From contig CACWNR010000018.1 of assembly GCA_902762355.1 (NCBI GenBank), positions 1-37,706 on the forward strand: a DNA stretch of 37,706 nt. The letters run 5' to 3'. A model generated the notes under the pieces. The model saw only the letters and a program-made list of their open reading frames with translations. It was not told where the DNA came from and made no database searches. Source of the DNA: an uncultured Bacteroidales bacterium. Lineage in GTDB: Bacteria > Bacteroidota > Bacteroidia > Bacteroidales > Paludibacteraceae. This document shows positions 28,901-35,285 of this stretch, one piece after another; the first letter of the stretch is position 1, and each line of letters begins with the position of its first letter. The translations under genes were made by a program, and so were the position numbers.

Positions 28901-28943
28901 CAACGACAGTATGAAAACAACTTTACGTTACATTGTTAAATGA
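22989..28943 (+). CDS. Large PPC-like repeat protein with T9SS type-A-like sorting domain
   Basis: This 1984-residue protein has a signal peptide (MKKFLTLVVALVMVIPMMAVG). About ten tandem units of 120-150 residues follow, each with an aromatic line: KWYHVDL, VWYKVNI, YYFKYDV, QWYAIGL, MWFLIDM, LWYKVDL, AWYIVTK, MWYKLKT, TWFMACI, TWYHVRL (near residues 47, 165, 300, 420, 541, 662, 786, 920, 1054 and 1205). Many units also carry FNW and CP motifs. The pattern fits beta-sandwich PPC-like domains. Two or three GCDS units lie near residues 1680-1800. The last 75 residues (PGEEVHVINLD, IIRVYTTEGLLHASY, GFYLVELSND, LRYIVK) match the T9SS type A sorting domain. It is a likely surface stalk or adhesin. 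Confidence 0.88.
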   Translation: MKKFLTLVVALVMVIPMMAVGRNDGSTKANAIDFSWDSVMTHPAGTKWYHVDLAPLYEEETPALNLFLANKDPFNDANTSLKATVAGQTDEKSFTIHPKQQRVWSANATMLIRLQQKEIYLTLTSDREVKMSARVFEAQDLDETCTDALSFNWGTGITKPAGVPVWYKVNITEARKKDSLDVCVVVKNDGTGPLTLHAGQSLDCPSSGVTRRTIELEAGATLRDTIPNSALSGMAYDELFVSLENNQPITVTTEYAKRPLIPVMPPDILTYTEKEVPTERIATDTMMYKRDTTLLTAGQTYYFKYDVKKMNAFKKYEPEFTFRNKGGVTGSIGRKMAFSVPASVAQGNTLELAPEEESVEVLAKNTLIGLEADYIYVKLTPATDMWLISRFKHIREGKACKTNIDFNWEEGNRQEALTTQWYAIGLKEAKAEMKDLQVYVENQGAGKANLKASLAFSCPYIDVQEITRNIEVGDTAHTRLAYSTYAMMSDTVYIGLETNQEVKFWVELTDAKKQAVVDTICEQAKTFNWAEGDTLSADTTMWFLIDMKVAREKAAKFPTIFVQNESSTAAAKITAELSLECPDSIENQKRSLTIEANGSYSKTLSSNMFSNIKKDTVYLKVYSTQKISMQIRLNEEAEGTSCSSAIPFNWTSGNNQKANENLWYKVDLRQIGSKEDLELTIENKADVACTGAGQLTLGCPDEDAPSVQNFTLAAHETKTIFHPHSILWLAPADSIIYINLQGSTALHISAKRVAADPFPSITGAGLTLDTLLLDTPDFTTQTVDTAWYIVTKEEVARVRTANQTDPQTPVIHLQNNDAAAFDVTIEAAFGFPVEEKMISQTITVPAGTSYAHTLDYKLFMQAIKKYDSIVVRIGIPAGVAGSGKFSFRSGMDQAYGGNTRQSAIPVILGKRYAQSPNTEMWYKLKTQDIKKDKTLYNKRLWVSTKNAGKGDAEVTVSVYEGLLSNEDILESYGVGDYRKRTIKKGESKSHDVPAQAVYAVGDGEFYILLRTTDSLVFETKFSGTYAPITPDPKQQEATLLVPNVEYLVPANQETWFMACIPYLQNNYTYTDSAKLAYEVNGKATIEATFTFQDTMNCQMPVRKRTINRGGGLRKGTKPLRELIEKGIKKAGYTFDFSSTAPSFMDSLLHRYITKDSITGYVRIKSDKDLKVKLILEQKTGLVDCGTNPMAFDWEHGNVNPADQETWYHVRLDSILIPDTCDLRIHVDNWSTEASDTIDADLYFDCNDPATKSKGYKLPANGKDSIDIDRDIMQQFKWADLIIDFKSDQATHIWAELIPDTPRDTLRDTIVAYVCQDGTYLDTITNISHDINAYTTWYDTVEFQDGVVMKDSITLFQIHPMVLPEALTVTQMQDQGFAPLLAQGMRLFVDSSCTKLTDYYRTMGTTYDTIMHIDTVYWGKPKYKSDGSIYDNAHNPLDLSYWYQKTDTIDSLMLVIQAANGVGECGYISHTLRVFPIEDYKYAKKDSVMCPPLPAKNPDTLGYYLVTDTLSLPRRIDTVVTYVARVFPTMYDQTTITVAPVVVNGKAIDVSVSTPSLQYDFDNQVVSDPLVMTVTNIVWEVKPATGAWQALPYNVAIDEDGPLAMRYTITTECNQDSTSAIFAYPLSPCYVSTSDTTVGTGTSADPYVCDSYTWHGKTYTVSGNYDDTIPNACGNDSIITLHLTLHHATSSVDPVEGKDCSSYYWADADTTIKTIGTHNYTHKFSTIYGCDSVVTKTITVYKPDTVEVTKAPVCNLYEWKEADTTIIDGGTNTYRHVFTNQYGCDSVVDLTVTINVPYQATLSLKAYYGDRIIMINRNEINAISAEWQLDSLGLEHPEYVEWYYISAAGDTTHLDNGYDYGYYYTLESGDPLPAGQYFAKIDIPAVASNPCGAMGQTIVYTVTGAAAAPALVPSLARPGEEVHVINLDPTQETIIRVYTTEGLLHASYKAFGETSYTIKAANDHGFYLVELSNDSMKTTLRYIVK

Positions 28944-28944
28944 T

Positions 28945-28950
28945 AGGAGG
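28945..28950 (+). promoter_or_regulatory. Strong Shine-Dalgarno that fixes the barrel-protein start
   Basis: AGGAGG at 28945-28950 lies 7 bases before ATG 28958. This favours 28958 over the in-frame ATG at 28940, which overlaps the previous stop codon. A perfect Shine-Dalgarno is unusual among the AT-rich start regions of this window and suggests high translation of this gene. Confidence 0.75.
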
Positions 28951-28957
28951 TAGCACT

Positions 28958-30346
28958 ATGAAGACTTTAAAATCAATTATCATTGCAGCCACCCTGATCT
29001 GTGCATCGTTTGTTTCGACCTTGTCGGCGCAAAACGCACAAGCTGAACCGTATCAGTTCCGCGTGGCTATAGGCGACTCCGTAATGATTAAGCGCGAGTG
29101 CCAGAAGTACTCCACCGGTGAGAGACCTTCTACATGGGTATGGGACAAAGTACATACCGTACGTCAGCTGGGAACCAAACGTCACCCGGACGGTGTACTG
29201 CTTATGAATATCTATTCGTGGATCTGCGATACCTGTTTGATCAACGTCAACGGTCATGCAGCAGAATCTGCTGAACAGGCTACTGTTGAGCAGGCTGAAG
29301 AGCGTGAGGCTTTCGAGCGCGGTGAAGAACCGACTACGGTTCAACAGCAGAAAGAAGCTGAGGAAGCGGCCAAGAGAGCTGCCGAAGAAGCAGCTGCTAT
29401 TGCTGCTGCCGATAGCGCTTTCCGTGCTGCCGAAGAGGCTCGTAAGGCAGAAGAAGAGGCTGCTGCACAACGCGCTAAAGAAGACTCGATCAAGTCGGTA
29501 CAGAAGTTCAAACACAACTACGATCGCTTCACGATTGGCGCTCGTGGCGGTGCTTCGGCGCTGATGCATCATGCTGAGAACGGTAACTGGACATGCGGCG
29601 GTGACGTCGTACTCGATCTCCAATATGCTCACTACTGGGCTAAGGACGGTCGTCCGACTGACCTCGGTTTGATCGTTGGTCTCGGCATCGGATACCACCA
29701 GAGTGGTTTGAGCAAAGATGCGGATCATGCGGAGTTTGACAGAACGACCGGTACGTCGAATGTACACTATACCGTTGATATCAAGGACATCAAAGAGACC
29801 GATCACCAACTTCAGCTCGAAGTGCCGATCATGTTCTCCTTGATCCATGACAACGGTCTGTTCTTCAACGTAGGTCCGAAGTTCATGATTCCGGTTTGGA
29901 CGCCGTACAAGCAGACAGCTAATGTAGATGATACCCACATCTCCGCTGTCTTCCAAGAGACAGGTGTCACGGTTATTGACCAGACCCTGACCGGTAAGTA
30001 CACCGGACAGGAACCGGAAGAGAAGAACGGTATTCAGTTCAATATCAACGTCATGTTAACCGCAGAGATCGGTTATGAGTGGATCCTCAAATCCGGTAAC
30101 TCGCTCGGTCTCGGTGCGTATGCAAACTACAGCGTTTACAACTCGTACAAGAACACCACCAACAAGGAGGGCTTGTTCAACCTGACAGCTCCGGCTTCAG
30201 ACGGCTCTTCGGTGGCTAAATTGGATGTATTGTCCGCTACGCATGCGTATACAGACAAACTCGGTTATTTTGATGCAGGTATCAAACTGGCATACCACTT
30301 CAACTTCCCGAAGAAGAGACACTTTAAAGACTCTAAACTCTTCTAA
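28958..30346 (+). CDS. Outer-membrane beta-barrel protein with periplasmic coiled coil
   Basis: The 462-residue protein has a signal peptide (MKTLKSIIIAATLICASFVS, TLSAQ). A conserved-looking N-terminal domain of about 70 residues follows (STWVWDKVHTVRQLGTKRHP, LLMNIYSWICDTCLINV). Next is a charged Ala/Glu-rich coiled coil of about 85 residues (KEAEEAAKRAAEEAAAIAAA). From about residue 180 there are alternating beta strands ending in an aromatic-rich strand (GYFDAGIKLAYHFNF), typical of outer-membrane barrels. The coiled coil could reach across the periplasm or to the cell wall. Being last among the surface genes, it resembles arrangements where a barrel partners a T9SS adhesin, as SprF does for SprB, but it does not look like PorP/SprF. 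The function is inferred. Confidence 0.8.
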   Translation: MKTLKSIIIAATLICASFVSTLSAQNAQAEPYQFRVAIGDSVMIKRECQKYSTGERPSTWVWDKVHTVRQLGTKRHPDGVLLMNIYSWICDTCLINVNGHAAESAEQATVEQAEEREAFERGEEPTTVQQQKEAEEAAKRAAEEAAAIAAADSAFRAAEEARKAEEEAAAQRAKEDSIKSVQKFKHNYDRFTIGARGGASALMHHAENGNWTCGGDVVLDLQYAHYWAKDGRPTDLGLIVGLGIGYHQSGLSKDADHAEFDRTTGTSNVHYTVDIKDIKETDHQLQLEVPIMFSLIHDNGLFFNVGPKFMIPVWTPYKQTANVDDTHISAVFQETGVTVIDQTLTGKYTGQEPEEKNGIQFNINVMLTAEIGYEWILKSGNSLGLGAYANYSVYNSYKNTTNKEGLFNLTAPASDGSSVAKLDVLSATHAYTDKLGYFDAGIKLAYHFNFPKKRHFKDSKLF

Positions 30347-30349
30347 CGC

Positions 30350-31012
30350 ATGACGATACTATGTATCGAAACTAGTACATCGGTTTGTTCGGCCGCCATC
30401 TGCAAGGATGGCGCGCCGATCAAGCAGTGTATATGCCTGGAGGGTAGCAACCATGCACGGTTGCTACCTCGCTATATAGAGGAACTGCTCTCGTTCGCGC
30501 GGGAGCAAGCCCTCTCTATAGAGGCGGTTGCGCTCTCCGAAGGACCCGGCAGTTATACCGGACTTCGTATAGGCACCTCTACCGCCAAAGGTCTCTGCTA
30601 TGGTCTCAATGTGCCGCTTCTTCCCGTTCCGACACTGGAAGTGCTCAAAATTGCATCCGGCATCAAAGAAGGCATATTAATTCCAATGATAGATGCCAGA
30701 AGAATGGAAATCTATACGCAGATCAATGGTGAGACAAAGGCAGTGGTGGTTGAGAACGAAGAGAGTCTCTATACCGGAGACGAAGAAGTGTATTACTTCG
30801 GTGACGGGGCTGAGAAATGCTCCCGCATCTTTACCAAACCCAACTGGCACTATGTGTCCGGTATCGTACCCGAAGCACGGTATGTTGGCGTATTGGCCGA
30901 AAATCAAAAATCAAAAATCGAAAATCAAAAATCGATTGATTTGGCTTACTATGAACCATTTTATTTGAAAGAATTTATTGCTGCACAGAGCCACGTGAAG
31001 GGATTGAAATGA
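30350..31012 (+). CDS. tsaB: tRNA t6A biosynthesis protein TsaB
   Basis: TsaB is the inactive ASKHA-fold partner that dimerises with TsaD to make N6-threonylcarbamoyladenosine at position 37 of ANN-decoding tRNAs. Family motifs are present: LCIETSTSVCSAAI at the N-terminus and LSEGPGSYTGLRIG at residues 62-75. The 220-residue length is normal. It follows the barrel gene after 3 bases and overlaps porW by 4 bases (ATGA), so an essential tRNA-modification gene sits inside the surface operon. Near the C-terminus (about residues 184-195) a five-copy seven-base repeat encodes NQKSKIENQKS, which looks like an insertion in a loop. Confidence 0.95.
   Translation: MTILCIETSTSVCSAAICKDGAPIKQCICLEGSNHARLLPRYIEELLSFAREQALSIEAVALSEGPGSYTGLRIGTSTAKGLCYGLNVPLLPVPTLEVLKIASGIKEGILIPMIDARRMEIYTQINGETKAVVVENEESLYTGDEEVYYFGDGAEKCSRIFTKPNWHYVSGIVPEARYVGVLAENQKSKIENQKSIDLAYYEPFYLKEFIAAQSHVKGLK
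30900..30934 (+). repeat. Heptanucleotide repeat (AAAATCR)x5 inside tsaB
   Basis: Five adjacent seven-base units read AAAATCA, AAAATCA, AAAATCG, AAAATCA, AAAATCG, covering 35 bp. Because 7 is not a multiple of 3, gain or loss of one unit shifts the frame, while a change of three units adds or removes seven residues. The tract lies near the C-terminus, so slippage would alter only the last 25-36 residues of TsaB. Confidence 0.85.
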
Positions 31013-33606
31013 AAAGATCATCTATCATCTATCATCTATCATCTATCATCATCTTACTGATGATCCTTTCCTCATGTTCTACCCAGAAGAACACCTGGGC
31101 GACTCGTGCGTTCCATCAGACGAAAGTCAAATACAATATTTTATACAACGGCAATATTGCATACGAAGAAGGCCTGAAAGCCATACGCGATGCCAATACG
31201 GACGACTACTCACGCGTCCTCTATCTCTATCCGGTCTCCAACCATACGGCGGCGGAGGCCAGTGCTACGCATATGGATAGAACGATTGATAAATGCCGTA
31301 AGTGCATCAAACTGCACTCCATCAAAGCGAAACCGAAACGTGACCCTAAAAAGGCCAACGATCCCAAATATAAACTATGGCTCCAATCGGAGGAATTCAA
31401 TAAGAACATGAATCTCGCATGGCTGCGACTCGGTCAGGCGGAGTTCCATAAGGGTGATTTCCTTGGGGCCGTCAGTACGTTCAATTATATCATCAACCAC
31501 TATCAGAACGATCCGGATATGATTGCGCAATGCCAGTTATGGATTGCGCGTGCATATGCCGAGATGGGTTGGCAATACGAAGCGGAAGACATGCTGAATC
31601 GTGTGCAGATAGATGCACTCAGTCGCAAGCATTCGAAACTCTATTCCGCCGTCAAGGCCGATGTGCTGCTTAAGGGCGAGCATTATCACGACGCCCTGCC
31701 GTTCGTTAAGATAGCGACGCCGCACGAGAAACGCAAGATCTACCGTCCGCGCTTTGCCTACGTGCTCGGGCAATTATACGAAAAAGAGAACAATTCCACA
31801 GATGCTATTAAGGCCTACAAATATGTGGTGCGCATGGCGCCGTCCAATGAGATGGATTTCAATGCACGTATCCGTATGGCGGAGCTCGGTGGTAAGAGTT
31901 CGCTTCGCAAACTGCGCACGATGACCAAGCAGTCGAAATACAAAGACCGGCTCGATCAGATTTACGGCGCAATGGGAAATATCTACCTCGCAGCGCGTGA
32001 TACCGCCAAGGCTCTGGAGATGTACGAGACGGCCATTGCTGAATCAACGCAAGCCGGTTCTGCCAAAGCCGCTATTCTCGTGCGCGCGGGCGATATCTAT
32101 TTTGAACAGCGCGCGTACGTGCCTGCGCAACCATGTTACCGTGAAGCGGTGACCATCCTCACGGCTGAGACCCCCGACTATACGCGTATCCAGAAACGCT
32201 CGGAGGTTCTGGACGAACTGATCGTCTCCTATACGCAAGCCCAACTGCAGGACTCGCTCCAACGACTCGGCCAGATGACCGAAGAAGAACAACGTGCCAT
32301 CGTGGATAAGATCATTGCCGACCTCATCGAGGCGGAGAAGCAGGACTCTATCCAACAGGCACAGGCCGCGCGTGAACTGGAGCATGACGATGACGGTCCG
32401 CGCAGTGTCAATACGGCGAATATGTTAGGCGGTAGTGGTGCGCAGAAGGGCGAGTGGTATTTCTACAACCCGCAACTCGTCAAGCAAGGCCAGCAGGAAT
32501 GGCGTCGCCGTTGGGGTAACCGTCCGCTCGAAGATAACTGGCGCAGACAGAATAAGCAGGTGCTCATTCAGGATGAAGGAATGAGTGAATTAGAGAATGA
32601 AGGAGACTCCACCATGCTGGCGAATGACTCTACGGTCGTTCCGCAGCCTAAGTTAGAGACCGATAACCATAAACCGGAGTATTATCTCCAGCAGATTCCG
32701 CGTACCGAGCAGGACTACATCGTCAGCGATAGCCTATGGCGCGAAGCGATGATTGCGCTCTATTATATCTACCGCGATAAACTGCAGGACGAAGAGCTGG
32801 CGCAAGAGACGCTGCGTGCGTTAGTGGAGCGCTTCACCGGCCACCCGAGCTTGGATGATATCTTCGAGGACGAGCGATTGCGCGCCTTGCGCAATGATAC
32901 GGCGTACATCGCACGTATGCGCAGGATGCTTGACGAACAGGACTCGCTCTATCTGGCAACCTATACGGCTTATACCAAAGGCGAGTATGCTACCGTTAAG
33001 GCCAATAAACAATACGCCCAGACGGAGTATCCGCAGAGTCGTCTCATGCCGCGCTTCCTCTTTCTCAATGCGGTCGCTGTCGCACGTACCGAAGGACAGC
33101 CGGCGTTTATAACGGCCTTGCAAGAACTCGTAGCGAACTACGGCGAGACGGAGCTAGGCTCGATGGCCAAGGACATGCTCGCGATGATGGGACAGGGTAT
33201 GGAGAGTCAGAAAGGCGGTGCTACGGGTGACTTGGCTGAGCTCCGTAATCAGTCCGAAGAAACGGATGAGACGGAGCAGGGCGATACCGAGCAGCAGTGG
33301 AGCGAAGACCGCAAACAACCCTCTGTGGTATTGCTCATCATGCCGACGGCGGACGAAGATGCACTCAATGAACTGCTGTATGAAGTGGCGTTGTTCAACT
33401 TCAGCCAGTTCCTTATTCGCGATTTCGATCTGCAGAAACTACCTGTATGGGGCGAAGGCTGCGCATTGCGTATCAGCGGTTTTGCCGATCTGGATGAGGC
33501 AGAGTGGTGGATAGGTATGGCGCAGAAGAACGCCGAGATGCAAACGATCCTGCAACAGATACAAATAAAGGCAGTCACCGAAGTAAACCTGCCTTTATTG
33601 AAGTAG
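31009..33606 (+). CDS. porW: T9SS lipoprotein of the PorW/SprE family
   Basis: PorW (SprE in Flavobacterium) is a TPR lipoprotein needed for type IX secretion; it is reported to link the PorK/PorN ring to the outer-membrane translocon. The lipobox is LSSC with Cys23. The conserved start of the mature protein reads KNTWATRAFHQTKVKYNILY, NGNIAYEEGLKAI. TPR-like helices run from about residue 130 to 385 (LAWLRLGQAEFHKGDFLGAV). The family's C-terminal end is present (NFSQFLIRDFDL, LRISGFADLDEAEWW). A charged central linker lies near residues 430-560. The length of 865 fits. Its start overlaps tsaB by 4 bases. The signal-peptide codons consist largely of a seven-base repeat, which could make expression phase-variable. 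Confidence 0.9.
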   Translation: MKRSSIIYHLSSIIILLMILSSCSTQKNTWATRAFHQTKVKYNILYNGNIAYEEGLKAIRDANTDDYSRVLYLYPVSNHTAAEASATHMDRTIDKCRKCIKLHSIKAKPKRDPKKANDPKYKLWLQSEEFNKNMNLAWLRLGQAEFHKGDFLGAVSTFNYIINHYQNDPDMIAQCQLWIARAYAEMGWQYEAEDMLNRVQIDALSRKHSKLYSAVKADVLLKGEHYHDALPFVKIATPHEKRKIYRPRFAYVLGQLYEKENNSTDAIKAYKYVVRMAPSNEMDFNARIRMAELGGKSSLRKLRTMTKQSKYKDRLDQIYGAMGNIYLAARDTAKALEMYETAIAESTQAGSAKAAILVRAGDIYFEQRAYVPAQPCYREAVTILTAETPDYTRIQKRSEVLDELIVSYTQAQLQDSLQRLGQMTEEEQRAIVDKIIADLIEAEKQDSIQQAQAARELEHDDDGPRSVNTANMLGGSGAQKGEWYFYNPQLVKQGQQEWRRRWGNRPLEDNWRRQNKQVLIQDEGMSELENEGDSTMLANDSTVVPQPKLETDNHKPEYYLQQIPRTEQDYIVSDSLWREAMIALYYIYRDKLQDEELAQETLRALVERFTGHPSLDDIFEDERLRALRNDTAYIARMRRMLDEQDSLYLATYTAYTKGEYATVKANKQYAQTEYPQSRLMPRFLFLNAVAVARTEGQPAFITALQELVANYGETELGSMAKDMLAMMGQGMESQKGGATGDLAELRNQSEETDETEQGDTEQQWSEDRKQPSVVLLIMPTADEDALNELLYEVALFNFSQFLIRDFDLQKLPVWGEGCALRISGFADLDEAEWWIGMAQKNAEMQTILQQIQIKAVTEVNLPLLK
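31018..31050 (+). repeat. Heptanucleotide repeat (TCATCTA)x4.7 in the porW signal peptide
   Basis: Four perfect TCATCTA units run from 31018 to 31045, followed by a partial TCATC. They encode SSIIYHLSSIII, most of the hydrophobic core of the lipoprotein signal. One unit gained or lost shifts the frame within the first 15 codons and would stop PorW production. The tract position, just after the start codon, is typical of phase-variable genes. Confidence 0.85.
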
Positions 33607-33680
33607 TCGGGAAGACGTGATTCGAACACGCGACCTCCGGTCCCCCAGACCGTTGCGCTACCGGGCTGCGCCACTTCCCG
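33607..33680 (-). tRNA. tRNA-Pro (anticodon GGG)
   Basis: Read on the minus strand, the acceptor arms CGGGAAG (33680-33674) and CTTCCCG (33614-33608) pair perfectly. The anticodon loop CTGGGGG gives anticodon GGG, and GTTCGAAT forms the T loop. The discriminator base is A at 33607; CCA is not encoded. The gene runs head-on toward porW, whose stop codon ends at 33606, one base away, so the two converge without a spacer or terminator. Confidence 0.95.
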
Positions 33681-33755
33681 TCTTTCGATTTTTTTCGAAA
33701 GCGGGTGCAAAATTACTACATTTTTTTGAATTGTGCAAATATTAATGCAAAAATA

Positions 33756-35090
33756 ATGAAAAAATTCTATATTGAGACATACGGATGCCAGATGAACGTG
33801 GCGGATAGTGAGGTGGTGGCGGCCATTATGGAGACCACCGATGCCCAACTTTCTGAGCAGTGGGAGGATGCCGATATCATCCTGATTAACACTTGCTCCA
33901 TCCGCGATAATGCCGAGCAGAAAGTCGGAGCACGTCTCCGTGAACTGAAGGCGCATCTCAAAAATCAGAAATCGCAAATCGAAAACAGAGATAAGATCAT
34001 CGGCGTCATCGGTTGTATGGCAGAACGTATGGGAAAGGAACTGATCGATGATTTCGGTGTGGACTTCGTAGCGGGCCCGGATGCCTATCTCGATATCCCG
34101 AATCTCTTGGCGCAATGCGAACAGGGGCACAAGGCGATGAATGTAGAACTCAGTACGACGGAGACCTATCGGCAGATCATCCCCGCGCGTATCGGTCGCT
34201 CCATCAGTGGCTTCGTGTCCATCATGCGCGGTTGCAATAACTTCTGTTCCTATTGCGTGGTGCCATATACCCGCGGCCGCGAGCGGAGTAGGGACGTGGA
34301 ATCCATCCTCAATGAGGTAAAAGATCTCCAAGCCAAGGGCTACAAAGAGATGACGCTGCTCGGCCAGAACGTTAACTCCTATAAGTTCGTGCGCGAAGAT
34401 GGATCGGTGGTGGACTTTGCTGACCTGTTAGAGATCGTAGCCGACGCCGTACCCGACATGCGCATCCGTTTCACGACCTCGCATCCGAAGGACATGTCCG
34501 ACAAGACGCTCGAAGCCATCAGTCGTCATAAGAACCTCTGTAAGTTCATTCATTTGGCGGTGCAGTCCGGCTCGAACCACATCCTCAAACTGATGAACCG
34601 CAAATACACGCGCGAGTGGTACCTCGATCGCATCGCAGCCATCCGTCGTATCTTACCGACCGCAGCGATCAGTACGGACATCTTCTGCGGTTTCCATGAC
34701 GAGACGCTGGAGGATCATGCTCAGACCCTGAGCCTCATGCGTGAGGTGGGTTTTGACAGCGCGTTCATGTTCAAATACTCCGAGCGTCCGGGCACGTATG
34801 CCCATAAGCACTTGCCGGATAACATACCCGAAGAAGAGAAAGTGCGTCGCCTCAATGAGATCATCGCGCTCCAGACCCAACTATCACTCGAATCCAACCA
34901 GCGGGAGATTGGTAAGACCGTCGAAGTGCTTGTCGAGGGATTCTCCAAACGAAGCCATGACGACATGTTCGGTCGAACGGAGCAATACAAGACGGTGGTC
35001 TTCCCGCGAACAGACCAGAAGATCGGAGATTTAGTCAACGTTCGCATTTCGGAGGCCACGGCTGCCACTTTGAAGGGCGAAATCGTTTGA
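33756..35090 (+). CDS. miaB: tRNA-2-methylthio-N6-isopentenyladenosine synthase MiaB
   Basis: MiaB is a radical-SAM methylthiotransferase that converts i6A37 to ms2i6A37 in tRNAs reading UNN codons. I start at ATG 33756 (MKKFYIETYGCQMN); a GTG at 33705 would add 17 atypical residues. The N-terminal cluster cysteines are Cys11, Cys47 and Cys87. The radical-SAM CxxxCxxC motif is Cys160, Cys164 and Cys167 within RGCNNFCSYCVVPYTRGRE. A C-terminal TRAM domain follows (VEVLVEGFSKR to the end). The 444-residue length is normal. A degenerate seven-base repeat at 33961-33981 encodes NQKSQIE between Cys47 and Cys87, echoing the insert in TsaB. Confidence 0.96.
   Translation: MKKFYIETYGCQMNVADSEVVAAIMETTDAQLSEQWEDADIILINTCSIRDNAEQKVGARLRELKAHLKNQKSQIENRDKIIGVIGCMAERMGKELIDDFGVDFVAGPDAYLDIPNLLAQCEQGHKAMNVELSTTETYRQIIPARIGRSISGFVSIMRGCNNFCSYCVVPYTRGRERSRDVESILNEVKDLQAKGYKEMTLLGQNVNSYKFVREDGSVVDFADLLEIVADAVPDMRIRFTTSHPKDMSDKTLEAISRHKNLCKFIHLAVQSGSNHILKLMNRKYTREWYLDRIAAIRRILPTAAISTDIFCGFHDETLEDHAQTLSLMREVGFDSAFMFKYSERPGTYAHKHLPDNIPEEEKVRRLNEIIALQTQLSLESNQREIGKTVEVLVEGFSKRSHDDMFGRTEQYKTVVFPRTDQKIGDLVNVRISEATAATLKGEIV
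33961..33981 (+). repeat. Degenerate heptanucleotide repeat in miaB
   Basis: Three units AAAATCA, GAAATCG and CAAATCG run from 33961 to 33981. They encode NQKSQIE, nearly the peptide made by the tsaB tract. The copies have diverged, so the tract is probably older and stable. It lies in a linker of the N-terminal domain that varies in length among MiaB proteins. Confidence 0.6.
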
Positions 35091-35134
35091 TTTGGCTTAA
35101 AAACGAAGAAAAAACGCATTTTTTTTTCAAATAA

Positions 35135-35166
35135 TTTGGATATTTAAAATAAAAGCAGTACTTTTG
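35135..35166 (+). promoter_or_regulatory. Promoter of the small-protein/greA/HIT unit
   Basis: TTTG (35135-35138), a 20-base spacer and TACTTTTG (35159-35166) are a full match to the Bacteroidetes promoter form. Transcription would start near 35172 and yield a leader of more than 110 bases before the 34-codon gene. That leader holds two hairpins with T-runs and a possible 12-codon leader peptide (35206-35244, MAKGGCEVSFRF). Confidence 0.8.
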
Positions 35167-35209
35167 CACTGAAAATAAAATTTTCATAGTTAAGGTTTAG
35201 GTTTAATGG

Positions 35210-35242
35210 CGAAAGGAGGCTGTGAAGTTTCCTTTCGTTTTT
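35210..35242 (+). terminator. Terminator-like hairpin in the greA leader
   Basis: CGAAAGGA (35210-35217) pairs perfectly with TCCTTTCG (35230-35237) around a 12-base loop and is followed by TTTTT. It lies about 40 bases downstream of the expected transcription start, before the small gene and greA. It may act as an attenuator rather than a gene-end terminator. The stem overlaps a 12-codon reading frame starting at 35206. Confidence 0.5.
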
Positions 35243-35262
35243 AAACAAAAAGAGAAAAAACG

Positions 35263-35283
35263 AGGCGCTGCGCCTTATTTTTT
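35263..35283 (+). terminator. Second hairpin with T-run before the small gene
   Basis: AGGCG (35263-35267), a CTG loop and CGCCT (35271-35275) are followed by a short T-run at 35278-35283, three bases before ATG 35286. The stem is short, so termination would be weak. It could affect ribosome access to the 34-codon gene or work with the upstream hairpin. Confidence 0.35.
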
Positions 35284-35285
35284 AT

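Noticed and set aside
28940-28957. Earlier ATG for the barrel protein
   Set aside because: The six extra codons include the AGGAGG ribosome-binding site for ATG 28958, which directly begins a normal signal peptide.
32565-32610. Further heptanucleotide repeat in the porW linker (GAATGAG/TGAATTA/GAGAATG)
   Set aside because: The units are out of phase and too diverged; it may be an old tract but cannot be told from ordinary Glu/Asn-rich coding sequence.
33705-33755. GTG start extending MiaB by 17 residues
   Set aside because: The added residues (rich in Asn/Tyr/Ile) are unlike MiaB N-termini, while ATG 33756 gives the normal MKKFYIETYGCQMN start.
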